A DNA stretch of 64,000 bases. Source: Apricaphanius iberus (lineage: Eukaryota > Chordata > Actinopteri > Cyprinodontiformes > Aphaniidae). The stretch lies in contig JAPXFQ010001528.1 of NCBI GenBank assembly GCA_028564705.1, positions 1 to 64,000 of the forward strand, read 5' to 3'. The translations under genes were made by a program, and so were the position numbers. A model generated the notes under the pieces. It made no database searches, was not told the origin of the DNA, and saw only the letters and a program-made list of their open reading frames with translations. Positions within the stretch are counted from its first letter, which is position 1, and the number at the start of each line of letters is the position of its first letter. Below, piece by piece: positions 11,225 to 22,900 of the stretch.

Positions 11225-11465
11225 GTACAGAAGTTATCACTTGTTGCAGATCTGAAAATAAATCCCCCCCCCCCCATTCTGTTTCCTTGTAGCAGCTTCT
11301 CTCTCTAGTTTGCTGAAGTTCTGGCCCATTTCTCCCAACAGAACCAGTAGAACTGGGTCAGATTTCAGATTGGCCCACAGATTTTCTCTAGGACTCAGAT
11401 CAGGACTTGTGATGGCCGGTCCAGAACATGGACTCTTGTGCTTCAGAACCTCCCGACTCACAAAG
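11225..11465 (-). mobile_element. Tc1-like transposase scrap
   Basis: On the minus strand the frame reads AITSPDLSPRENLW, close to the [11 protein letters not shown] motif that holds the third catalytic residue of Tc1 transposases. Flanking bases resemble the antisense of a common fish Tc1 element. A run of 13 C at about 11264-11276 interrupts it. It is a short remnant with no visible inverted repeats. Confidence 0.6.
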
Positions 11466-11598
11466 AGGAATGTGTATTTTTATTCAGTGCTTGTAGACTT
11501 CAGGTTCTATGCCTGGATGTAGATTGTGTCCTGGTACTAGAGAAAAGACAACATCTGAAGTGAACGTCACACTACGTGTTGTCTGTTCCGTATGTGAC

Positions 11599-12613
11599 CT
11601 ATAGGTCAACTCTGTCTGGAGGCTTAATATGCCTCCCACTCCGGTTCACCGCCGGTGGGGGAGATGGCAGCGAACTCGGGGCTGACACCCTTGGGGACGT
11701 CGTAGGGTGGCTGCCGACTTCCTCCACGTTGCCCACGCTCGCATGGCCCCCTTCAGCCGAACCCATGCCCACCTGCTGCAAGCATACACCTCTCCGCCAT
11801 CGCCCTGTCCTGTCGCCCGGGAGTGGTTTCATCCTGATGGGCTGGCCAATGTTCAGCTCTGGCAGATCTGTCGTAAGTCAGCTTTGCTGCCTGACGCTTG
11901 ACTCTCAGCTTGTCTGTGACCCCGGTGATGACCTGAGTCTCCAGCAGCTGGTCAGTCACAGGGAGAAGCGTACTCAGCCTCCGTGACATCAGCCGTTGTG
12001 CTGGGCTTCAGGGCATGCCCTCAGTGAGCGTGTTCTTCCAGTGTAGAAAAGCCTTCCAGGGTTCCTCGTCGGCACGGTCTGCTTTTCTGCATAAGCTCTT
12101 CACAATCTTCACTGCCGACTCTGCACAACTCTCCACAGTCATACTGACCTCCACAGTCTGAAATGACCCGGTCAGGGATGCCGTACCATGCAAACTGTGC
12201 CTTGCACCTCCTGATGGCTGTTTCTGCTGAAGGGTCCGGAAGCAGTTCTATCTCCTAGAAGTCAGAGTAGTGATCCACCATAGGTAAGAAATCTTGCCTT
12301 GCGTAGCTGAACAGGTCCATGCTCACCAGCTGCCAGGGACGTGCGGGGAGTGGGTGTGACATCATGGTCTCCTTCTGTTGCTCGTGTGCGTATTCATTAC
12401 ACACTAAGAACTGCTGCACATAATCTTTGATTTCTCCCTGCATGTTTGGCCATTAAAGAGTATCGCGGGCCTGTCTGAAACAAGCCTCACCCCCCATGTG
12501 GTTGTAGTGGATCCGTCTCTGATGGCCCAGTAGTCTCTGATGGACACGGGGCTCTCCTCTTTGTAAACTAGCCATCCCCCCAGCATGACCGACTTAAGCG
12601 TTTGAAGACACAT
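11599..12613 (-). pseudogene. Gypsy integrase pseudogene
   Basis: Frame-hopping pieces on the minus strand give a Gypsy-type integrase. In the N-terminal part (12443-12255) are VQQFLVCNEYAHEQQKETMM and RPWQLVSMDLFSY, the latter with the first catalytic Asp. Further on is GIPDRVISDCG, close to the second Asp block. Near the end (12193-12008) is AESAVKIVKSLCRKADRADE, which contains the third catalytic position (AES in place of the usual xxE). The C-terminal tail (11989-11599) has DKLRVKRQAAKLTYDRSAR and MKPLPGDRTGRWRRG. Integrase would insert the cDNA into the genome; here several shifts and stops make it non-functional. Confidence 0.8.
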
Positions 12614-12907
12614 GTTCCCCTCTGTGTGTTTCCGTATCTGGGCGAGGCGTTGGCTGGTGACGTTAAGATAGTCCGTTTGCTGAATGGCTGCCGCATCTTA
12701 CTGCTCCTGCTGCATGGAGCAGACCATTTCCCGTCTGTACTAGGTGTCTGTTCTCCTTGGTGGTACGGTGGCCCTTCTGAGCATGTCACTTATGTACATT
12801 TCAGGACCTGGCTTGTACACCACCATGAGGCAGTAGTTCTGAAGTGAGAAAGTGCATGTTCTGCAGGCGCTTTGGTGCACTGAGGAGGGGCTTAGCAAAG
12901 ATTGAAA

Positions 12908-13827
12908 CTAGCGGGCGGTGGTTGGTCTCCGCAGTAACATCACCCCCTCCCATACAGGTAATAGTGGAAGTGTTGACAAGTGAATGCTCAGGCCCTCCTT
13001 CTCGATCTGTGCGTAGTTTTGCTCCATCTGGGTCAGCGCGCGGGAGGCGAACGTGACCGGCTGCCCCCCCTGAAGCAGGCAGCAGCCCAACCCAGACTGA
13101 CTGGAGTCACTCTGTATGGTGACCGGCTTGCTGACATCATAATAACATGGTACTGGCACCGCCGTGACCAGCGTCTTGATTTCCTTCATAGTTGCATCAT
13201 GCTTGGGCAGCCAGTGCCACGGCATCTCTTTGTCCAGCAACCTCCTCAGCTGTTCACACACCTCAGGCAGCCGGGGCATAAACCTTGATCAATAGTTCAC
13301 GAGGCCGACGCACCGCTGAACGCCTTTTGCATCCCTGGGGTTCGGTATGTCCATGACCGCCCTGACCTCCCTGACCTACTCGGGGTCAGCTTTGAGACCC
13401 TCCGCCGACAGTATGTGGCCATGGAAACGGACCTCCCTCACGCGAAACTGTAGCTTCTTCAGGCTCAGCCTTAGGTTCACTTCCCTACATCTGTCCATTA
13501 GGGCAATGAGGTTCCCATCGTGGTTGCGTACAGCCTCCTTCTCCGTGTCCCGACAGCCAACTGCGAGGATGTCATCAGCTATGGGCTCGATCCCTTCTAG
13601 CCCGGCTAGCAGCTCATGTTGTTTCCTCTGGTATAGTTCTGGTGCAATTAGCGCCCAGGGTGAAGACGCGTGCTTTTGGCAGTTTGTACAGCACGTCATC
13701 CAGAGTGGGCATGAGGTAATGGGACCTCTTTAGGGCCCAGTTAAGGGGCTTAGGGTCGATGCACAGCCTCAATTTGTCCGGCCTCTTCACTTTGACCAGG
13801 TTACTAATCCAGGCTGAGTGACTGTGG
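12908..13827 (-). pseudogene. Gypsy reverse transcriptase / RNase H pseudogene
   Basis: The order on the minus strand is SNLVKVKRPDKLRLCIDPKP and LPKARVFTLGA (RT fingers), then ELYQRKQHELLAGLEGIEPI followed by ADDILAVG (RT motif C with both Asp present), then FHGHILSAEGLKADPE (connection) and, in another frame, VTIQSDSSQSGLGCCLLQGG and PVTFASRALTQMEQNYAQIE (RNase H). Between FTLGA and APELYQ the family has about 40 residues including catalytic motif A; these are missing, so the RT is dead. Frameshifts lie near 13640-13700 and 13280-13380. Confidence 0.88.
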
Positions 13828-15271
13828 TCAGGTGCCCCTCCTTTCATATTGGTCCAGCTGCGCCTTGACAGCCATCTTGAGGGCCACCGGGACATTTCTC
13901 GGTGCGCACTGTACTGGCGCCATGGTGCCACCCAACACGAAATGAACATCCCCCGGCAGTGACTCAACTGGGCTGGTGAACACGTCATTGTAGGTGTCGA
14001 TGAGGTGGTCCCTGGTTAACTCACCCGTCTCGCAGTGCTGTACTTTGTTCAATTCTTTGGGAATGGTGAAATGTATCAGGCCAAGCGTCTCGCATGTTTC
14101 CCCTGAAAGCAGAGGCTTATGGCTCGTGAACACAATCTCAAAGTCCAGTCTGTGTGTCTTGCCCCTGATGACACACTGTGTGCTGTACACCCCAATTGAG
14201 TTCATCCACTCACTGTTGTAAAGCCTCAGTTTAGTGAGACTTTTGTGGAGAGGCACTCTAGTTGCCAGTCTCATCTTATCTTTCATGCCCATCACATTGT
14301 AGGTGGCTCCGGAGTCAAGCTGGCACCTTTGGAACCCTCAATGCAGTGGCAAGTTTACAAACCACGTTCTACTTTGGGCAGTCACGGCCCCCACGCTTTC
14401 AGCAGTGTATACCTCCCTCTCGTCGCGGTCACTGTCATCCGGGTCCGCTGGCGGCGAGTTGTCCTCAACATTAACCTGACGTGTTAGCTGACCTCTTTTC
14501 ATGCATACTTTGGCAAAGTGATTAGCAGTGCCGCACGAGCGACATGTCTTTCCAAACGCGGGGCACAGGTCTCGCCCCCGCCTGTGCAGTGTGCCACAGT
14601 GCTTGCATTCGCCCATTACTCTCTGCTGTGCGGAAGTGTTAGAGGACTCGGAAGGCTTACTGGTAGGCCTAGATCTCTGTCCTGCTCGCTGTGGCTGACT
14701 ATATGCCATATTGATGCTCTCTCCAGGCACCAAGCTCCTGAGTGACATGGATTTGAATTTATTGTCCAACACCTCCACTGCGCGGCCATTGTCAATAGCT
14801 CCCTCCAACTTAAGTTCCTTTTCCCTCAGCATGCGTCGTTTGGCGCCCTCATCAGTAATTCCAAGAACAAGCCCGACCCTTATGAGCTCATCTCTTATAG
14901 CTCCATAATTCACATGTTGCAGCTTTTTCTCTCAGTCTCATGACAAAAGCATCTATAGATTCTCCTTCGTCTTGTTCGAGGTTGCCAAACACATACCTTT
15001 CAAATATTACATTCTTGAAGGGTGTGAAGTATTGTCCCAGTTTGTTGAGTATCTGGCTGTTTCTCCGCCGTTAGTCCCAGTTTGTGCTTGTAGACGTGAA
15101 GGCAGTCTTTCCCCATTAGCCTCCTGAGCGTAGCCGCCTGCACTGGCTTCTCTGCCTGGGCGATCCCAGTCGCAAGCAGATAATCCTCAAACTCAGACTT
15201 AAGCTAGCCCAGTTGCTGTGAACATCCCCAGTCATCTTCATGGGCTCCAGTGGCGGAATATTGGAAGACAT
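13828..15271 (-). pseudogene. Gypsy gag-protease region
   Basis: The likely gag start is the ATG at 15271-15269 (MSSNIPPLEPMKMTGDVHSN). Frames shift between 14913 and 15230. The open part 14913-14341 (about 190 residues) contains two zinc knuckles: C103-x2-C106-x3-H110-x6-C117 and the canonical C124-x2-C127-x4-H132-x4-C137, which bind retrotransposon RNA. A TGA at 14338-14340 closes it. In the same frame, a few residues on, comes the aspartic-protease signature LDSGAT (about 14302-14320) and a pro-like stretch running to 13828. The single in-frame stop could be a designed readthrough site or simple decay. Confidence 0.8.
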
Positions 15272-15392
15272 CCTCTCGGCACGATACTAGTGCTAGCAGG
15301 CTAACTGAAACTTCTTACTAAGCCTAGCAAAACAAATAAGAGCACGCTTTTCCAGCGACAGGCAACGTACGTCTCACTCTGGGTTCAATAAA

Positions 15393-15405
15393 ACTTCTGA
15401 CACCA
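15393..15405 (-). promoter_or_regulatory. Primer-binding site, tRNA-Leu-like
   Basis: On the minus strand TGGTGTCAGAAGT follows directly after the LTR end. It is complementary to the 3' end of a leucine tRNA (ACTTCTGACACCA). It would prime minus-strand DNA synthesis. Confidence 0.6.
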
Positions 15406-15563
15406 TGTTTGTATGTGAAGGTGCATAGATAAGAAACGGAGTCGAGCTGTGTCTCAGTAGCATGTATTCACCAGCTCCGCACATTACAGTCGGCTCACAC
15501 CAAACCGGATGCCAGAACATCTGTCCTCAGGGGGGGCACTATTGACTACATAACATTACCCTT
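15406..15563 (-). repeat. Probable 5' LTR of the Gypsy element (158 bp)
   Basis: The block lies next to the primer-binding site and is bounded by the inverted dinucleotides expected of LTRs (minus strand TGTTATGTAG ... ATACAAACA). The outer limit is inferred from this TG...CA rule, as no second LTR copy was found for comparison. Confidence 0.45.
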
Positions 15564-15650
15564 CAACAACTGACACTTCATACAACTTACACTCAATAGC
15601 CTACTTACAGAGATGGTGAAGTTTAAAAACGTGAAATGCATCATATCATG

Positions 15651-15746
15651 TGACAGGTTGCCGTCCTAACTGGGATAAGCTCCAGCATCCCCCCTCCACG
15701 CGACCCAGAATTGGATGAAAGCGGTATAGATAATGGATGGATGGAT
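15651..15746 (+). repeat. LINE/SINE 3'-tail-like repeat with GGAT run
   Basis: GGGATAAGCTCCAGCATCCC followed by CGACCCAGAATTGGATGAA and a short GGAT/ATGG run is the 3' end of a very common fish retroposon tail. A related tail ends the SINE at 61009-61371. Confidence 0.7.
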
Positions 15747-15839
15747 GCATCATATTAAGGGAATGATTGCAAGTAGGCTGTAAACAATTAGGCTGTCTAT
15801 TGAGCACATCAGCCACATCTTAAATAGACCCCCCACTAC

Positions 15840-16624
15840 CGTGAAAAGCACCTCGTGAACTGAAAATGAGTGCCGAGAAAAGAACAAGGAAACCTAATTT
15901 AAAGGGCGATTCGGAGTCGGGATTACGAATAAGAAGAAAAGGGAGGCATGGGTGGAAATTAGCAGAAACATAAATGCATCTTATCCAGCGGTTTCTCGAA
16001 CGCAGAAGACTGTGAGAAGAGATGGTATTCTCTATAGTCCAAGTGTCGGCTCAAGATCGCCGCTTATAAGAAGGATGTCCATCATATAGGCATCTCTACA
16101 TATGTTGCGTAAATTGGAAGACGTGCACGTTTTCTTCTTTGTGCAGGGGGAACAACACGTAGCCGGGTATCTCACAAAACAGAGATATTTTTCTACAGTT
16201 TAGCCTGTCACCCACACGTAACCAGAGATTTTCGGCACCAAAACGCGAATCTTTTGATAAACTCCGGCCAAAGTGGAGATTTGCGTTTTCTCCGTTTTCA
16301 GTTTCTGCGTGTGGACGGTTAAAAACAGAGTTTTAAGTACCGTAACGTCACTATCCGCAACCAAAAAATGCTCCAACATCACTTGTGCGAACTGTGTGTA
16401 CTCTTAAAAAAAAAAAAAGCATTTATGCCCTCAGAGCTGTGTTGGTATCATCCATTGTTAAAGCACATTTTGTTTGTTTGCTTTTATAAGCTCTATCACT
16501 GCTGAACTAGAAACTAGGAGTCCTGAATTTAAGAGTGACACGCCCCCATTTTTTAGGAGTTACTCCTAAATTTCGGCAGTTAGGACCTACTTTTAGCCCT
16601 AAGACTCTTTGTGAATACGGCCCC
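15840..16624 (+). mobile_element. Harbinger-type remnant
   Basis: The right end CTTTGTGAATACGGCCCC (16607-16624) is the inverted form of a terminal sequence I associate with fish Harbinger elements (GGGGCCGTATTCACAAAG). It sits beyond a broken Myb/SANT-like gene. No matching left end and no transposase exon are seen. The right end is 122 bp upstream of the first arhgef4 exon in the window. Confidence 0.5.
15866..16090 (+). pseudogene. Myb/SANT-like DNA-binding domain pseudogene
   Basis: From ATG 15866 the product starts MSAEKRTRKPNLKG. After a shift it reads KKREAWVEISRNINASYPAV, then after another shift EDCEKRWYSL, a stop, and AAYKKDVHH. This pattern (KxxAWxxI...DCxKRWxxL) is the three-helix Myb/SANT-like domain found in Harbinger accessory proteins and related host genes. 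The domain is shortened and has at least two frameshifts. Confidence 0.7.
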
Positions 16625-16746
16625 AGGTTTCTAGCCAACACTGGCCTGGTTGAACCTGCCTGTTCCAGTTCTAGCCAGCAGTTTTCCTGTGAGTTCCACT
16701 CAATTACTTCCCATGTAGTCACAGTGTTTCTGTTGTCAACCTGCAG

Positions 16747-16926
16747 CTGATCAGTGATGGCAGTGTGGTGTATGCCGAGGCCCTCTGGGACCATGTTACC
16801 ATGGACATCCAGGAGGTAGGCTTCAAGGCTGGTGATGTCATTGAAGTGATTGATGCCACAAACAAGGAGTGGTGGTGGGGGCGCATCATGGACAGTGAGG
16901 GCTGGTTTCCTGCCAGCTTTGTACGG
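16747..16926 (+). CDS. arhgef4: arhgef4 exon with SH3 domain
   Basis: The exon follows the acceptor CAACCTGCAG and ends at CGG|GTGAGT, in phase 0, 60 codons. It starts [20 protein letters not shown] and contains [20 protein letters not shown] and GWFPASFVR. The ALWDH, WWWG and FPASFV motifs form the peptide-binding face of an SH3 domain. Confidence 0.95.
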
Positions 16927-19900
16927 GTGAGTTCACTTCTGCTAGCACTTCCACTTACTCAATATGATCATTTCTCATGTTTAATAGTGATTACTACAAA
17001 CCAACACATACAGTATGGAGTCTCATCTTGTTGCCACTAATAAAAAATGCATAAGGTGAGTTGTATATTTTGCTCATTAAGGGTTTTTACTGTGTCGCCT
17101 TAAGCTGCGGGTAAATCAGGATGAACCTATGGAGCAACTTTCAACCCATCTGGAGGAGTCCCAGTGTGGAGAGGAGGAGCGAGCAGGTTTGGGTTTGTTG
17201 TTAGGACCCGGGTTACCCTGCAAAGAACAGATGAGGGCCAACGTCATCAACGAGATCATGAGCACAGAGCGAGACTACATCAAGCACCTGAAGGACATCT
17301 GTGAGGTCTGGAACCACACCAACTTCATTTAGAGATGTTATTTCATTCACCGTAATTTCCAGACTATAAACTACTACTGTTTTCCTATGCTTTGAACCCT
17401 GCAGCCTTTATGGATTGTTTCAGCTTACAGCCACTAGGGGGCCTCCTCAATCTATTGGATTCACTTTTAAGGGATACTTGCCTTTAAGACGCCAACTCCA
17501 GCAAAAAGTGAGCAAAAGTGGAATAGACAGACATTACAATAGTGAGACAGTTTGTGAAAACCAAGTTTTCATGCACAAACACTCATTATGGAAAAGAAAC
17601 TGATCTGCCTTTTATAGAAAGAAATTGAGCGGCTTCCAGTACCCTTGGCATTACTGAGTCAATAGTGAGAGTTACGACACACCAGCGTAAAGCACTGTCT
17701 CAGTGCAATAAGACAAAAAAAGCTTTCAGTAATAAGGGCAGATGGTCCAAACATGAAGTCTTTCTTGAAGATTGGCTGAACACACAGAGACAGGACACTC
17801 GAGGTGTTTCCACACTGTTGAAATGTTAATAAAATTGAAGCTTCCCTAAACTCCAATCACCTTCCCGACAATCCCCTCTGCACGAACCCTTACATATGGT
17901 AATTATATGTTAAAACACCTAGAGCTTATGATCAGGTGTGCCTTATAGTCTGGAAATTACAGTACTTACTTTCTATTTCAAAAATTTCTACTATAACATA
18001 AACTATATTGTTATTGATTAGTTTTTTTCTACTTGGTTAAATAAGCAAAGAAAAAGAAGTTTAGTTTGTTGTTGTATAAATGGTAAATGGACTGAATTTA
18101 TATAGCGCTTTTCTAGTCATGTTGACCACTCAAAGCGCTTTACACTGGAGCCACATTCACCCACACATTCATAACAGATACAATCATCGGTAGGTAATTT
18201 GGGGTTAAGTGCCTTACCCAGGGGCACAATGACATGAGACTGGAGGAAGCTGGAATTAAACCTACGACCCTCCGATTGCAAGATAACTACTCTACCTACT
18301 GAGCCACAGTTGCCCAATAAAGCTTCTGTCATCAGCAATGAGAGATTATTTTACTATGTAAAAGAACAGAATACTATGGAGCCCCTAAGGGGACACGGGC
18401 AAACACAAAAGACAAAGTTGGTTTCTTGTACTTTCAGGAGTGCACCAGGTACTAAGTGGTACCCACAAAATAGTAACTTGTGTCATTAAGAAACCAACCT
18501 TAGGGGCTCCGTAGAACGTGATCCACGCCAGAGCTTTTAAAGCCTGTTCAGAAGGACGGCTCCTCCTGGTTTACAGCAGCACAATCCCAAACAGGGCTTT
18601 TTCTTTAACACTAACTGTGTTGTCATGTGGGCTTTTTTATTTCTTTCTGTTGTCAAGTTGTATTTTTTACTTAGCATTTCTGAGCAACAAACTGGATCCA
18701 GTCTAACAATCTCTGGTCCTGCTATTGTTCCGTCAGGGTTACATCAAACAGTGCCGTAAGAGGACGGACATGTTCACAGAAGAGCAGCTTCAAACTATTT
18801 TTGGCAACATTGAGGAGATCTACAGATTTCAGAGAAAGTTCCTGAAAGGCCTGGAGAAAATGTTCAACAAGGAGCAGCCCCATCTCAGTGAGATAGGATG
18901 CTGCTTCCTGGAACATGTAAGACATTTGTTAAGTTTGCTCCGCTGACCTCTTCCATCACTCAGGATGTGTATTTCAGGTGATCTAACCTTCAATCATTTG
19001 TCTTCATGCCTTTGATGTCTAGCAAACAGATTTCCAGATTTATTCAGAGTATTGTAACAACCACCCTAACGCCTGCATCCAACTCTCCAAGCTGATGAAA
19101 GTCAACAAGTACGTGTTTTTCTTTGAGGCCTGTCGGTTGCTGCAGAAGATGATTGACATTTCTTTAGATGGCTTCCTGCTCACTCCAGTACAGAAGATCT
19201 GCAAGTATCCATTACAGCTGGCTGAGCTCCTCAAATACACCAACCCTCAGCACAGGTGACTGGCTTTAACTTCAATAACCTGGTTGTCTTCTTAACTTTA
19301 AGAAGGTCACTGATTGATCTTAAACTACACTAAAGGTTGAAGTATTCCTGCAGAAGTTGCCTCATTATACAAACATGAATATTTCATGTAGGTTATTAGA
19401 GCACTGTAAAATCCCTGTAGCTAAGTTTAGGCTGCAGTTTGATTTCAAATGCAAAAAAATACAATGAAGTCACATCAGAGATATTATATTACATTAAATT
19501 GCCAGCAACAGCATCTACATGCTGTAGTACAAATGCTGATCAGAGATTTCCTGGCCTGTATCTGCAGCTTTTGCACGGCTCTAACCTGCTAATGTCAACT
19601 TTAGCAGAATCTGATTTGTCTTAGACAAAAAAATAAAATAAAAACATAACTAAATCTGTTTTTTGTGTCTCTGCTTTCTGGGGAGATTGAAGTGAGTTGA
19701 TTTGAAATATATACAATAAAATAAGACAGGATTTCTGTCACAGAAAACCCAAAGTTACAGAGCTGTTTTGTTCTGCATCACTCAAGGTCTACAAACACCG
19801 TCAAATTCTGCAGGTTACAGGAGAGGTAGCTCTAAAGGAAACTCAACTAAAACCATTTACAACACATATCATATAAAACTGTGGCCTATTTGAAAGTCTA

Positions 19901-22900
19901 TTTGCATATCCAAAAATTTAATGTTGATATAATTTTTTTAACAGATTTCTGTTTGTTTTCTTGTTGAAAAAAAAGCAGCGATTTTCTTTTGTGTTGAATC
20001 TATAAATCATTCATTCATGTATTTTAATTGAATGCTACCTTCATTAGCTTTCAGTCGTTGATGATGAACTTTTTTTAAGAGGATTTGTTCCACATGTTGT
20101 TAGAGAGAGCCGTCAGAGTTTAACAGCTCCGGAAATAAACAAGATTTCACTTTTAATTTATTTCCAATGCCACCTGCATACTTACCTCAAATCTTAGAGA
20201 ATATGATATAATATGATATAATATACTCTGACTCAGATATTTTATCGATGCTGAATAATTATATGAGAATGAGTTATTAGTTGAACAGATAATGACCTTT
20301 TTAGTAATCTACCTGATTGTTGAAATGATTCAGTCAGTACAATAAACAAACCTAAAGCATGAAATCCAAGAACCACCTTAAGGGAAACTTTGAAGGGAGG
20401 TTCATTGTGTCATCATCTGATTAAAGATCTAACTTTCTCAGAAGTTCTATCAATGTCTCTTCCTCTATAATTTGATTTGGTGAATCAAATACCTTCCCTT
20501 ACTTAAGCTAATTAAAGTTTGGAGATGAAGGTGCTTGAAGTGAATGAGCTGTTGTCTGTTAGCTCCATGGTCCACCAAGAGCAGCAGGAACGTCTCACTC
20601 TGACTGTCTGATGGATCCTGGATGTCTCAGTGGATCTCTTACCTGGACTTTGGTACACTTAACACTAAAAATCTAAATCATTTTATTTAAGGGGAATTCT
20701 GCAGAGCAACATGTTACTGTGTAGCTCATTAGAGGGAGGAAGTTCTAAAACGAATGGTGATATCTGGAAGAAGTTTTGCTCAAGCTGACAAACTGTTTTA
20801 AGAAAACAACAACATAAAACTTGAATGTATTCAAAGTAAATAATCCCTGTTTAAAGTTAGAACCACTCATGATTAAACTGTAGGTTACTTAGTTAGATGA
20901 TTTATTCCCAATAAATCACATTTGACTTATATAGACTTGCTTCTAAATAACTTTTTAGAAACGGTTGTCTCATAAAAAGCTCAAAAAAATTGTGTGCTGG
21001 AATGTTATTTGGTTTTTTTTCCGGAAAAGTTATGTTCAGTTTCTGAAAACGTTTGTAAAAATGGGTAAGAAGTTTCATTTCTGAGGGTTACTCTCGCTGT
21101 AACTACAGTGCTGTTATAGAAACGTAGCAGATCGTTTATATTAATGGATTTTTGTTGGTGTAACAAAGTTTGTTGCTTTGGCTGCTTCACCCAGAGGTGG
21201 GCTTAATAAGAAATAAATTAGGGAATAGATAGGTGGACTAGGCCAGTCTGCCATCCTGGCTGCTCTTTCCTGTTAAACATTTGCTGGATCACCTTGTACC
21301 TGCTGCTCAGACCAGTGTTACCGACATGACAATATTGACAAGTTGATGAATTGGATGGTGAGTAACCAAGTGGTTGACCAGTATCCTCACAGCCAAGTGG
21401 TTGTGGTTCTGTATGGTTTTTAACATACAAATTTGTTAAATGAATGAACTCCAAAATGTGTTGAATGTCAAACATCCAATCCACAGTCAGGAGCCAAAAA
21501 GGCTGCCAAGCATTGGCAGACAGCCTTTCATACGTTTTTTTCTTGGGCTTAACCAAAATACCCAATTCTCAATAAGTGCATTTTTGTGAAAAGCAATTTT
21601 ATTTATAGAGCTCATTCATTTTTTCATTTTCAGTTTTGTTAATTCATATTGAATATATTTTTTTTCCTAAATGAATGTTTATTGATTGTTAAGAAGGTGT
21701 ACATGCATTTATTACCTTTTATCACCTGAAAATAGTCTCAAGATGACCGCATTATTGTTTATCGTAATGATCTCAGGCACTTTGTTATTGAGACAGCTTA
21801 GCTGGAAAAGAAATTAATAAGGCATCCTTGTCTGTTCGTCAGCTAAGAATGTTTCAGTGCATCTCAGAGGACCTGAGGATGATCCGTCTATGCTGTGGCT
21901 AAGACTGTTGTAGTGTCAGAACCTGTTGGAGTCAGGGTTAGGGTTAGGGTTAGGGTTAGTCCGACCGACCCGTCCAAACATTTACTCAGACTTCAGTCGG
22001 GTATTTAAATCAGCATTTCCTACATGTAAACCTTGGACACTCTGAATGTCATTTCTCGATTCCTTTTGGACATTCCCTTGAATTAGTTAGATTAGTAGAT
22101 GTTTTGTTTGTCTATTTAATTAATCAGTGAAAACTATCATTTTTATAAATACCTAACTGGTTCTGATTATACGATCAATTAAATAAGGTGATAATTAATC
22201 TTTTTGGCCATATATGTTCAGCATAATATAACATATTTAACATAATATATATAAATTTTATTCCTTCTTTGAACAATGCAATTTAGGCTCTCTGAGAATA
22301 TATTCCTTCATATTACATTTTAGAGATTTGAGTCTGATAAGAGAATAACTTTACTTGCTTTTAATGTATATTTGTATTTTGTATATACAGTATATTTCTA
22401 ATAACCTGGATCTGTTTTTCTGTAAATGCTTGTGGTCATAACAAATACAGAGTTTTGTTTTGAGCAACTACATGTCTATGTTAAAGTATGTTTTATGTAC
22501 CTCTTGGATCTTTAGGGACTACAAGGATGTGGAGGCAGCCTTAAATGCCATGAAAAATGTCGCCAGGCTGATCAATGAGAGGAAACGGCGACTTGAGAAC
22601 ATTGACAAAATTGCTCAATGGCAGAGTTCCATAGAAGACTGGGAGGTTTGAAGGGATTCGTTGTTGTGAAATCTGTTGTCACATTCTGCAGATCAGCAGT
22701 GTAATCCGGTTCTGATCCGTGCAGGGTGAAGATGTCCTGGTCAGAAGCTCTGAACTTATCTTTTCTGGCGAGATGACTAAACTGTCCCTGCCACAGACTA
22801 AGAGCCAGCAGAGAATGTGTTTTCTCTTCGACCATCAGATGGTTTATTGCAAAAAGGTACTCCAGTCATTTAGTTCTTCATAACATGTGAATAATGAGTC

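Larger units (their letters stand above)
11580..15563 (-). mobile_element. Degenerate Ty3/Gypsy LTR retrotransposon
   Basis: Read on the minus strand the order is gag with zinc knuckles, protease, reverse transcriptase, RNase H and integrase, which is the Ty3/Gypsy order. The 5' LTR and primer-binding site are at the right end (15393-15563). Stops, frameshifts and internal deletions affect every pol domain. I could not find a second LTR at the left end, so the 3' LTR seems to be lost or too diverged to see by eye. Confidence 0.85.

Noticed and set aside
11576..11986. Plus-strand 136-codon frame and other + frames to 14908
   Set aside because: They lie opposite the Gypsy integrase, RT and gag pieces, whose minus-strand translation matches known domains.
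17306..17331. Open frame continuing past exon 2 (VWNHTNFI then stop)
   Set aside because: The family sequence continues ICEGYIKQC in the next exon, so the in-frame extension is intronic.
21218..21565. 115-codon minus-strand frame in arhgef4 intron 4
   Set aside because: No recognisable motif, no splice or promoter context; likely chance or an unidentified repeat.
21935..21958. Telomere hexamers as a chromosome end
   Set aside because: Only four copies, with arhgef4 exons on both sides.
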